20,465 nucleotides of DNA from Pelargonium nanum (Eukaryota > Streptophyta > Magnoliopsida > Geraniales > Geraniaceae). Where the stretch lies: positions 1 to 20,465 of the forward strand of contig JAYMTF010001956.1 of the NCBI GenBank assembly GCA_036897485.1, given 5' to 3'. The position numbers and the translations under genes are program-made. The notes under the pieces were generated by a model. The model ran no database searches, was not told the origin of the DNA, and worked only from the letters and a program-made list of their open reading frames with translations. This document shows positions 8,519 through 20,400 of the stretch, in pieces; positions within the stretch are counted from its first letter, which is position 1, and each line of letters starts with the position of its first letter.

Positions 8519-8900
8519 CTATAATTCACAAGTGATCATGTCATAGGTCATTTGGTGGACCATGGGCCAAACTATGGGTCAGATTGATGCCTCGTGTGAC
8601 ACATTGGGCCAAACTGGGCCGAAATTGTGCGAATCCAGGCCAATCGAACAAAATGAGTATCCTAGGCTGCACACGGCAGTGCGGTCACTCAGACCAGTAC
8701 AATGTAGTTTTAAACTTTCAGATGATTTTCTTGTTTGTTCTTGATGATACAATTGTCCAATTAAAATTTTGAGAAATCAATATATTATGTATCATCACTC
8801 TGATTTCGTTGAATAATCGGTTTTATCCAACTACTTCGATATTTGAAATTTTCACTGATGCACATGAACATAAAATTTTAAAAAGAAAAATATATAGCAA
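8519..8900. other. Intergenic DNA between the retroposon end and the kinesin 3' end
   Basis: The stretch has a less AT-rich part (about 8560-8700) with repeated TGGGCCAAACT-like segments at about 8567 and 8606. No protein motif is seen. The kinesin 3' UTR should end somewhere around 8890-8950; an AATATGAATATAAGG stretch on the minus strand near 8926-8942 is a weak candidate poly(A) element. Confidence 0.4.
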
Positions 8901-9075
8901 AAGAAAAGGGGGAAATTAGAGGTACCTTATATTCATATTACACAACCACCCCACCAACAATGGAAAACACAATTCTCTATACAATGTTTAGTTTCATTTC
9001 CATTGCACCACACCACACGACACAATCTCCAAAACCAACCCTAACTATAATCCACTCCGTCACTCTTGGATTGTT

Positions 9076-11431
9076 TCAAATTCCAATACCATTAACTCTT
9101 TGCATTTCTTTGGTTGAGTCGGAGACTTCACTTTCGTTGCCATGGGATCTTTTCAACTTTGCTACAAGAACCCACATGTTAGCAAGTTCATTTTCCAGAT
9201 ACGCTTCTCTTTGTTTCGATTCCTCCACCTTTCTTTGTAGCTCGGCCTCTCTTTGATCCTTCTCTGTAATAACGGATTCATATGCAAACTCTCTCTCGCG
9301 GCTTAAGGCCAGTTCTCTCTTCAACTCTGAAGGAGATCCGGCTGGGTCGTGCCGTTTGACTTGACTATCTCTCCGACCATTGCGTACCATGCCCCCGCTG
9401 TTTCTACGTTGGGTGGGGGAGCTCTTTGCTGCTGCTAGCTCTGCAGTTAGTCTCTCATTGTGATGCATGAGCTTGGCAACTTCTTCGGATAATGCCTTTA
9501 GCTCAACAGCAGCGGCTGAGGCTAGACCTTTGGCATATGAGCTCTCGTCTGCCAGTTTCTGGTTCCGGAGTTCTAGTTGTTCTTTCGACTCTGTCAGTCT
9601 CTCTACTTTCTGCTTCAGTTCTTCAATTTCAGCTGCCTGAGCAAATATAAAGAGAACTATTTAGTTAAACAAAGCTTTACTTGAAAAACTCAAAACCGTA
9701 AAACTCCCCAAAGCCATCGTGTAGTGACAATTTGGCAAACTGTTAATCTATGATTTATTATTGATAAGGAAAAATGGAGACAGATCACTTTCTAAATGGT
9801 TTCTGTTTTGTATTAGTGCTATCTCCCATTATGCTTTACCTTTTACTTAGTATTGTAGTCACAAGGGGATGGAGGAGCATATAATATTATGTATAATATC
9901 GAACTACTACGATTGAAGAACTAAACTAACAATTGGGGTTAGTTACGTGGATGAAGGGACAAACATATTATAGATAGAAAATAGAAACCTTTGCTTCAAG
10001 AAGCAACCCTTGACTTGAATCTATGTGTGTGGAAGATTCCTCACTACAGCTTTGAGTTTCAGTAAATCTTTGTGAATTAACAACCGATCTCAAATTCGCT
10101 GACTGTTGTACATCAAAGAGCTGCTGCTTTAAGGAGGCGACTGTTTCCTGTAATTCTTCAATTTCACAAACCTGATACAAAAGGCAATTTCCAATTACAA
10201 AAAAGTTCTCAACTGGAAACATTTATAGCGAAACAAAGATTGTTCTTTATGGATGATTGAAGCGATATTTGCACCTTCTGGTTGAGCTGCTCTTGAATTA
10301 TTCGATTATCTGCAGCTTTAACCTGGAGAAAATTATAATGCTCATCATAAAAAGATTAGGAATCTAAAAACTATGAAAATAGCATAGATCAGATAAATGT
10401 GGAAGGAGTGACAATTAACTAATGGTGTGTTAGGGAACCGAGAGTCAAATCCAATATCAATCGAAACATGCCTACAACATGAGATTTCAAATGACAACTC
10501 TTGTCATTTGAAATTGTATGGTTTTCCAAACATTATATTTGTATTTGAATTATAACATTTCAAATCCCAAATTTCAAAGATGAATTTCAAATCAAATCAT
10601 AATTCCCAAACACAACCTTGGGTTTTTAGGACCGTACATTACATGCTACATGACATATACACATATATATATGTATGATCTTCTGGCTCCCTGTACAACT
10701 GCTCTTGACTATAATATTCGACTTTGTGTACTCATTTGTCATTATTCCTTCTGATGATTCCAGAACTAATTATTTAAGAACTCACTCAAATACTTAAACC
10801 CTAGGCCTCCAGCCATTCTTTAACAACAAATTGACGTGATTATATTGCAATTGGATACCAAAGATGCCCCTTTCAGACTGTAAAAGTGCAAAGACTGATA
10901 AGCTGCTCTTAAGTCAAAATAAATTGCCTACCTCAAGTTCAAAGGACTTCTCGTTTAATTGCTCTGTCAGTTCAGCTAAAGACTGCAGCATGAAACAAGC
11001 AGAGCAATGATGATGAAGATGTGACAAGTAGTAAAAGGTAAGAGCAGGCAACCGTATGGAAAACAACACTTACTTGTGCTATTTCATATTTATCCAAGTT
11101 GTTCTCCGAACCAATGGTGGAATCAGCAATTTGCTTTTCCAGCAAAGCAATCTGTTCATTTTTCCTCTGGATTTCATCATTTAACTTTCTGATCTCCACC
11201 TTGAATATGAAGCACAAAATAGTCAAGTTTTCTTTGCATGTCAACAGCAATTAGTGACCGGGATGGGATGGTAAGGAAACAAGACGATACCTGAACTTGT
11301 GCCCTTTGAGGATTTCTGGCAGCATCCTCAGACAACCTCTTAAGAGCACTTAAATGGAGTGCCACCTCTCCAGACAAAATCTTTTGCTGCTCCCTCAGAA
11401 GATCAATCTGATCAATTGTTTTCATGCTGGT
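9076..11431 (-). other. KIN7D: Kinesin C-terminal coiled-coil tail and natural stop (6 exons)
   Basis: Exons 11431-11291, 11199-11074, 10982-10932, 10322-10275, 10171-9989 and 9636-9076 encode a heptad-rich stalk and tail for dimerisation and cargo or organelle binding. Recognisable subgroup blocks are [48 protein letters not shown] and [19 protein letters not shown]. The two small exons of 51 and 48 bp are multiples of three, so skipping either would keep the frame. The stop is TGA at 9078-9076. Confidence 0.9.
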
Positions 11432-14400
11432 CTGTCATGTAAAAAGGCATTGTAATTTAAGACTGGACTTTCTAATTAAATTTGCACAATGAAAAAAATA
11501 TAAAATATATAAACAAACAAGGAAAAAATGGGGTGTAAAATTAAGGTCAGAAAGTGTCTCAGTCGAGATAACAAATTGCTTCCACATTAAAAATTTAAGC
11601 CGAATCTAACCAAATCAAGTGGGGGTGCCTACACAAGTGCTGGAACTAATTTTATTTTTGAAATTGAAACTGATGCTATAACTGTCATATATGTATTAAC
11701 ATCATAAAATAAAACCGACCAAGTTAATCTTCGTACTTCGTAGCAATTGTACATGCCAACTCAGTTGCTTACAGAACTAAAAATACCAGTACAAATTATT
11801 CTACCTAAAGGCTAAAACAAGAAAGAAAAGGTACAACTTTTAGTCAAATTCAACTTCTCAATTGATGACATTCATTTTTCTGTGCGCACTTCTAGGAAAC
11901 ATCTGAAACGATGAATATATAATAAAAAATTTAAACAATGTACCAGAGGTGTCCCTTGCACTGATAAATGATCTTCAGAGACTTCTCTGTCTTGTCTAGC
12001 CTCAAATGAAATATCTGCAGATGGAGAACTTTCTGCAAGTAAAGAATGGGAAAGTCTGGATTCCATGTGGCAATTGCTGCTTTCAGCCTGAGGAGTTGAA
12101 GGTGTGCTAATTGATTTCACTCCACTGGACTTGTCACTAGTGTTTGTCATAGTTCCCAAGCCACTATCTCGTTTCTGAGAGAAAATTGAACATATTAAAG
12201 CACTTCTAAAAGAGGGAATAAAGATATATGAAGAACAAGTTAAAACAACAAATATGTCTAAACAGAATAATATCACCTTATATTATTTCACTACTATATT
12301 TGATAGTGCAAGTGAACAAATATTGTACAAAACAAGATATCTATCAATTTAATAGCCATCATTAACATTGGAAATTTATAAATCTCCCAAAATTTGCTGA
12401 TCTAAGTGTGTTGTGCATTTCCCTCTTATATCCCCAAGGGCATGTGTTGTAACAAACTTAAGGGATACTAAATTATTATAGAGATACTATTGGTATTTCA
12501 TGCAAAACTAACTTTCTAAAAAGGAAATAGGACACTTATTTTGGGACATAAATGTAAGGAAAACATAACACTTATTTTGGGAAGGGGGGTTATTTAATAA
12601 TTTCAAAGCACAGGAACATTGGTAAATATGCAAGAGCAATTTCAGATGTTTTGGAACAACTACAAGTATGCTGGCTGATGGCTCATGTGTCATGACGCAA
12701 GTATTGAAACATCTTTTTGTATTTCATTTTAAATAGATGGCTTAGATATCCAGATCATACCAAAGTTAGATCCATATAGAACCAGTACAGTACATAAATG
12801 ACTAGAAAAGTGAAGTATATAGTAGAAGATCCATATTCTATATACCCGTATTTTTAACCAGTTTAACAGTCCATGCTTCTTGGTCTTTTTCTCATCCTTA
12901 AGTGTATCATCTGCTGCTTCAGGATTCCCTTCAACAGAAACATACAATTCAATGTTTTCATCATCCAACATCAAGTCGCGCCTCCGGTGTGGTAGGTATG
13001 CAAGCTGAATATTTACACAAGTTACAACAATTGGATCAAACAAATTTGAGAAAGAAACTATCGCAAATAGACATGAACTCTAATCATGGCAGAATGTTAA
13101 ACTTGAGATGTATTTGAGATAATCTAGGTACTCATACTAAAAGGAGAAAAAGAAAATGTAATAAACAATACCCTCTCTGTCCCAAAATCAGTGTCTTGGT
13201 TTCCATTTTGAGAAAAATTGATGAGAAGTTAGTTAGGGTTGTATATTTCCTCTTGTATCCCTAATGACATGTGTTATAACAAACTTAAGAGATACTAAGT
13301 TACTAACTTATTATAAGGATACTATTGGTATTTCATACTTAACTAACTTACTAAAAGGAGAAAGAGGACACTCATTTTAGAACAGGGGAGTAATATAACT
13401 TGAAGATAAGTCAATCCTTGTACCTCTTCTTCTCCAAACGAATGTCTTCTCCTGTGACCAGGGTGGTGGGTATGTCTTGATGATTGTGAAGTTTTCGAGG
13501 AGACTAAAATTAATTTAGTTAACCGCTGTATTCTGCCCAGTAAAGCGGCTTTAGCTTCTTCTTCTTGCTCCAATCTTGACTGCAGCTTGACTTGACCATC
13601 TTCTAGCTTCACAAATCACATCACACCAACAAAAATGGATTAAGTCATGCAAACAAATTCACCTTATTTTCTCTTAAAAAAATTCATAGTCCAATATAAT
13701 AACTCACATGATGCCCTTAATAAAACAAATAAAAGAAAAGCCGATGGTAAAAGTCATTTCCTGAACAAGTTATTCAGTTAGCTGAAAGTAATATTACAAA
13801 GCATACCTTTTGCTTTAGGAGCACAATGTCATCTCCACGGACACCTTTATTTTGAGGAACTGTAACGATACCCCTCTTCAGTCGTTCTAACTCTTCCTTC
13901 AAGCAGCGAATCTCATTTTGGTATTTCTTGATAAGTGATTTCTCATCAATTATCTGCATGTTTTCAATAGTTAATTCACAACAGACATGTTTTCAGTAGT
14001 TAATTCACAACAAAAATAAAAGAATTTCAGAAATGCAGACACTTCGGTAGGAAAAATTGAGGGGGGAACCTTATTCTGTGCTGCTTGAATTTCAATATGT
14101 TTTGCACGGTGGGCAAACTTCAATGTATTATGTGTCTCTTCTGAATTGCTTGATGAAGGAGTAACAGTGCAAATGAGCTGTAATTTCAAATATTAAAAAC
14201 ATGAATAAACCATGATACTTTCAATTACCAGTGCTTTTAAACAAGGTGTTTGTCTGTCCTGTCCAAGTCTTGCACATAATAAAGGTCCTGTAAATTCGGA
14301 TTGTGCTTTTTAAATCATTTGTTAACTCACTTTTATGCATTTTTATAATATTTTTAAGATAGAATAAATAATATAAAAACTCCAAACACGACTTCCAATG

Positions 14401-17400
14401 CCCCTTAACCTGTGCATGAGTTGCACAAGGTAGATAAATCCAAAAACCAGTCCTGCTACTTAGATATGCAAGTGATATGTACCAAGCATGTCTTGACAGA
14501 AATCTTTGAAACACTTACAGATACACGCCCATGACCACTTAATGAAGACTGAAGAAGTCGGGTCAGTTTAGAGTCCCTGTATGGTATATGTGTAGCCTTT
14601 CCATCTGTTAATTTTGATATAACCTATGAGAACCAGGCATCAAGATATAGCACCATAAGTTAAAAAATCCTGTATAAAAATAGATTACTTAATCATAATT
14701 GAAGCTTCACAGAGCCATCAGATGCAACAACATACTGGCTATGCATAGGAATTGTTCAGTATTAAGTAGATATCACAACCTCCTAGATGCAGCAGCATCA
14801 ACAATGAACATGATTAAATTGGTTTAGAGTGAAAAAGATGCTACTGACATACATGATTAAATGCTAAAAGAAAAAAGTAAATAATTAACAGAAGCTGATA
14901 ATTAAAAAATTCAGGTGATTCAAAGGGAGTTCAAGATCTACTTTCTAGGTCATTGAAGAGCAAACAACTTTACATATCAATCAATAACTGATGATCAATT
15001 ATATATCTACAATTTCACAAGTCTCACCAAAAAATGCAAAGATTCTAAAGATTTCAAAATTGGTATGCATTTGAATAATCATGCTGAACCAATAGCGGAA
15101 TGGCCTTTGCTAGAACATAAAAGTGCATTGTAGGCAAATATTATATAGCATATCCTAAGGAACCCAAACTTCTTTTCCTAACTGAATATTCAACAAGAAA
15201 ACCAGAACTAAAAGGTCAAATAGAAAGAGGAAAGCGAAGAAAGAAGTTCAATAGATCTAAATTGGTGCAAGTCATATTATTATTAATGTTCCAAAAAAAG
15301 AACATTAACTTATGAATGACTGCGGTTTTTGATTTCATCCCTTAATATCCTGAACAGACTGAACTATAATCTACTATGTTGTTGATGTTAACTGGCATCT
15401 CAGATAATCAACAGCAGCGACAAACACATTTCACAAGTATTGAGGTATTGACACCAAATTTTAAATGATGCGTCAATTTAAAAATAATATAAACACTCAA
15501 GCAAACCAGTGGTAGTCCTAATGGCAACACCAGTTGAACAGGAAGTGTTTGAGGACTCACAGTTCCAAGAGTTAGGAGGCTTTTATTGATATAGGATCCT
15601 TCTTTACGTCTCACACCAGTAGTTTCAGCCTTTGAGCTCTCAGAACCTGCTAGATCGATGAGGTTCTGCAGGTACAAGTAAAATATAGAAGTCATAAGAA
15701 ATCACTGTCAAGAAATACATGGTAATTAATAGCTCATAGATGTTTAAACTAAGCACAGGAGAAATTTTGCTTCAGAACCTAACAGGTATAACGGGAGTCT
15801 TAGAAATTACCAGTTGTGACAGATTTACAGCTCCAACTTCATTATACGGGCTACTCTCTATTGTCTATTAACAAGGTTATGAAGAAGATGAAAAGGGAAA
15901 GGGAAAGGTTAGAATGATGAAAACAAAGAAATGCATTCACAAATTATAGTTACAATCAAGATGCATTATATTAAGGCAGCAAAGCTGAATTACATATGTG
16001 ACAAGTACTAGCCACATATTGCTTCAAAATAGAACATAACATCATTGAAATAATTAAATAATTTTAACAGTAATTATAGGATGAAAAAAAAAGGAGGAAT
16101 GACCACAATAGTACATGTCCTAAGAGTGTCAGTGTGAAGATTAATACCAATGTAAATATTGTATGACTCCGGCTGCTTTGTAAATTGAAATTAGTTGAAC
16201 CCACATGTCTGTGCTCTGTTATCAATGACAAGAATATCATTAGATAACACACAAAAGGAAAAAAAAAACACATATTTAACAAAAATGAGAATATGAGATA
16301 GGAATAATGGCAGGAAAAAACATCGCATATTAAACAAAAAATGAGATAGGAATAATGGCATAACTATTGACAAGACATGAGACTCTACAATAACTTCACC
16401 TTAAGCTGACCATAGATATATGATAAGCTTGTAGTTCGATTTTGTTCAAACTAAACAGTTAAACCAAAAACAATATCTCAAGATTCAAAAACAAGATTTC
16501 AGTAGTGACAAAATGCTCTTTATAAAATAAAAGATTGTAAATTAATTCACCTTCTCCAGCTGCTATAAGTGAAAGGGCATGAGCCGGGGAAAGTACAACT
16601 TCTTCCTTTATTCCTTCAACAAAGGTTCCCTACGACCATCAACCAAACAATAAAAACATTTATTTAAGATTTCAGGTGACTAAAATATAGATAAACTAAC
16701 TATCCATATCATCAAGTAGCAATGAGAAAACCAAAGTCCTAAAAGTATAGCATGCAAAAAGAGAAAATGAAGTTTGTGTGATATTGTCAAACATGTAACA
16801 CTGTTATCAAACAAAATCAATATTGTAGTCCCTGTGAAGGATTACAATGATAATCAAGTACCTGAGCATCTTCTCTAATTCTTAGATTATGTCCTGCTGG
16901 ATTCAACAGGTCATTAACAACCTGAAATGAAAAAAACCTTAAAGGATAGTAATGTAATTGAAAAAAGCACAAGTGGTAGCTCATATTGAAAATGGAAATA
17001 TAAAAATTAAATGTCAGAATTCAGAAAGAAATACAACTAGCAGCACCACATATTCATATCAACAACAACCAAACCATTTTCCAAATAACATTGGGGTGGG
17101 CTAAATGAATCCAGTAGTAAAATTCCTTGGGATCTTCTCCTTATGTTCTTCGTCACTTCATCAGTTCATCCTATCTAATGCTATCTCTTCTGTTAAGTTG
17201 TGTGTTATCATGTCTTTGCTCACTATTTCACTCCATGCAAACGTACACCTATGCCTACCCCTACCCTTTTAAGTTTATCGTAAGTGAATTTCTCACTTTT
17301 TTTCTCACGGGGTCACTAACCCCCATACGTAATAAAAAAAAATCCCTACGTTACACATGTTCAAATCACCTAAGGCAGCTTTTTCTCGTATTCAAGTATT

Positions 17401-20400
17401 AGATAATCATATCATCGTATGAAAAATCAGTCGAAGAAATGGCAAGAAGCCTACCTCGTTATAGATCTCCAAATATGAAACACGAAGAAGAAATTCCCGA
17501 TTTGGAGTCTGGAGCATAGATAAACATTAGACTACTCATGGCAAGAAGTATCACACAATAGAAAAGTTATACAGGGGATGATCATCTTGTATAAAGTACC
17601 TCTTGAATAATGCTAAAAGCATCCTTCACTGCAAGTGGTATAATTCCAGGAGATCTTTGATCACCCTGTAATTGGTGCATAACCAATGTAAGCATATTAA
17701 TACAGCATTGAAACCCAACTCCTAGCTTGACTGTTATTACATATTATTCACATCATATTTCATAGCATAAATGCATAATATATATTATTACTTCATAGGA
17801 AAACAGACAGAGCAATAAGAACACGGGCCACATTCAAAATCAAATAAGGAAAATGAAGCCTCTTAAACTTAATAAATCAAGAAGAAACACAATCATAAAG
17901 TTTAGGTTATATATTCAGTTTTGAATTCATATGCACATAGGGACAAAGAAAATGTGCTTTTGATGAACTTACTCAATAAAGATTAGTTTCACATCATAAA
18001 CACAATCTGTTAGAAACTATTTTGGATAACAAGTGATATCATTGGGCGTGATCAGATCACAATATCACATATATCTTAGTTTTTTTTTTTTTTTTTTGGA
18101 AAGGAAGCTGAGTGAAGCAAAGAAAAGCAAAAATATTGGTTATCTGTGCAGTTGTAGAATTAATATGGTCAGTGTCACCATTGGCAAACTAATGTATGCT
18201 TTGATGACCTAACAGAGATCAATTTCACAACATAAACACAACTTCTTACATTGAAACTGTTTGCTGACAAATGTTCATCATGGGGCATGATCATATAAAT
18301 CTTAGTACATTGTTTTTGGAAAGGATGCTAAATGAACTATAAGTACCTAAACTTCAAAGAACCTTATTAATTTGAGCAAGGACTAAAACACAATAGGATG
18401 AGATGTGCGTGTAACAGAATAAGATATGCTAAAACAAGAACTACATCTACAGATGTACACTAGATATATAGCAATTAAAGAAGAAACATAAGAAAATATT
18501 AAATCTCACATGCATAGTGTGTGTCTTCCCACTGCTTGTCACACCATATGCAAAAATTGTGCCTGTAGATGAAAGCGAACATAGAATAAATAAATTACAG
18601 AAAACTATGGCCATTAAACCACCAGCAGAAAAGTAGCTGCCCGTCAAATCTAAAAGAAGGATTGCTGATAATTTATTCAGATGGTCAAGGAATAGCCCCA
18701 CCCAAGCATAGAAATACCACCTGTAACCCTACCTCAGTCCCTTGGCCAGCAGTGATACCCAGCCATTAACTAGGTACAGCCTTGACCATCTAGCGAATAC
18801 CACTAGGATTTGGGGACTAGCAATAACCAGTTTCTTTCATCACATAAGCTCTAAAACATTGCAGTCAACATGACTCATCTAACGTTTTTCAGCCTAGATC
18901 CATATGGTCGTTGTCTAGAATAAACTAAGGACAAAGATTAGGTAGTTGCCAAAAACCATCTGATGTCCTAATTTTAACTTTGAAGGACCATGTTAGTTTC
19001 TAGAAAAGATCATGTAGCTGCTCGAACCAATGATCCCTATGTAAATAACAATGGGCAGAAACCCATACATTCCAAAACCACTCGATTACTACATGCATTC
19101 ATTGTAACCCAACAGCTTACATTAGAAATCTTTTGAACTCAAACCACCAGGCCTTATAAACTTCAAAAGAATGACTGGGGATAAGCATCAAAAAATCAAT
19201 ATATGTAATCAATCAGAAATGAGTGGTAAAAATGTAAGATTGTGCAGCTCAACCAAAATTCCCAACATGTGATGCACGTAATAGCTGCATGTGTGCATCA
19301 AATAAGTAGCAATTTAAGGATCGTTAGTCCTTACCATTGATGCCTTCCATAGCACCACTGACGACATGCTGAGCAGATACATCATAGACATGACGTGTTG
19401 TGGTTGTAGGACCAAACACTCGATCTATAAGAACAAAAAGTAAATGGAATAAAACTTTAGCTAGAAAGATTAACCAGATAAAGCTCTCTATTTAACACAG
19501 CTAAGTAAATATCTTCTTTAAGGAAAAGACAGCTTAGGTAAAAGTAAATCAGAATAGATTTGAAAATTTTGATCACTAAATAATTAATTAGAAGTCAAAC
19601 TTATTACTATGATAGGTTAAATGTGCCAAATAGGATTCAATGGTAGTAGCGTTCACAACACAGCCCCACATAATTATTGATTTGCTAAACAATCTTAAAT
19701 TATAGTTCCTTTAGTCTTTGCAGTTTTCATAGAGATCAAGTACTTCTACTGTATGTTATATAGATAAAGTTACTTGCGAGTGAGTGAGACTGTGAGAGAT
19801 ATAGAGCTTAAAGAAAATATGCACTTCTAACTTCAACATAAGTTAATATTTACTCCAAATTAATCAAACACCACTAAATTTCTAGCTGACCTCATCCATA
19901 TCATCAGGAGCAATGGAATGTCTTGGTACAGATATCCATCATTTGCTATTTATTTCAATGTATCTTGGATAACAATAAAACTTAAGAATCTGTGTATTCA
20001 TATAGTATACAATAAGCTTAGCTTTGATTTCATGAACTTCTCGTTAGAACCATCATTCACGCATTCGCCCCTATTCAGTTGCTTAATCTTTTTCTAAAAA
20101 TATATGTTTATATAGTATAACGAAAAACTTAAAATAAAAATAAAAAAAGGAATCCTCTAATTAGATTGATCCCGTAGCTTTTCCTATGATGCTATCTTCA
20201 TCGTACTCATTCTACGTCTTATCTGTGAAACCTTTTTATTATCCTTTCTATACTTGTATTCTGAGCATTACAAGTAGCAAGCTGACATTACCAATATCAA
20301 ATCAGCAGTTGCCAGTTCAGTAAAGTTACCATATGCATAGGCTATGGTTGGATTATGCTCATTCCGTACGATAGTTTCTCCATCAGCATACCATGCAATC

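Larger units (their letters stand above)
11944..13606 (-). other. KIN7D: Kinesin linker: second coil, His-rich stretch and Ser/Thr-rich disordered region (3 exons)
   Basis: Exon 13606-13424 continues the coil ([19 protein letters not shown]), then turns basic and His-rich ([16 protein letters not shown]). Exon 13004-12846 has the subgroup signatures [11 protein letters not shown] and [12 protein letters not shown]. Exon 12174-11944 is Ser/Thr-rich with STPSTPQ and many possible phosphorylation sites, so probably disordered. These blocks occur in the same order in Arabidopsis organelle-type kinesin-7s, which supports the subgroup call more than the motor does. Introns within this block carry two related MITEs. 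Confidence 0.85.

Noticed and set aside
8562-8744. 60-codon plus-strand frame in intergenic DNA
   Set aside because: No recognisable motif and repetitive GGGCCAAACT-type DNA; probably chance.
8960-9256. 98-codon plus-strand open frame at the kinesin 3' end
   Set aside because: It is antisense to the last kinesin exon and 3' UTR, which has clear family similarity on the minus strand.
14221-14514. 97-codon minus-strand open frame between two motor exons
   Set aside because: It falls entirely in an intron bounded by good GT-AG sites, and the flanking exons join in frame without it.
17127-17402. 91-codon plus-strand open frame in a kinesin intron
   Set aside because: It is the antisense of the degraded RTE-type LINE relic, whose own frame shows the LR-F-HV-R block.
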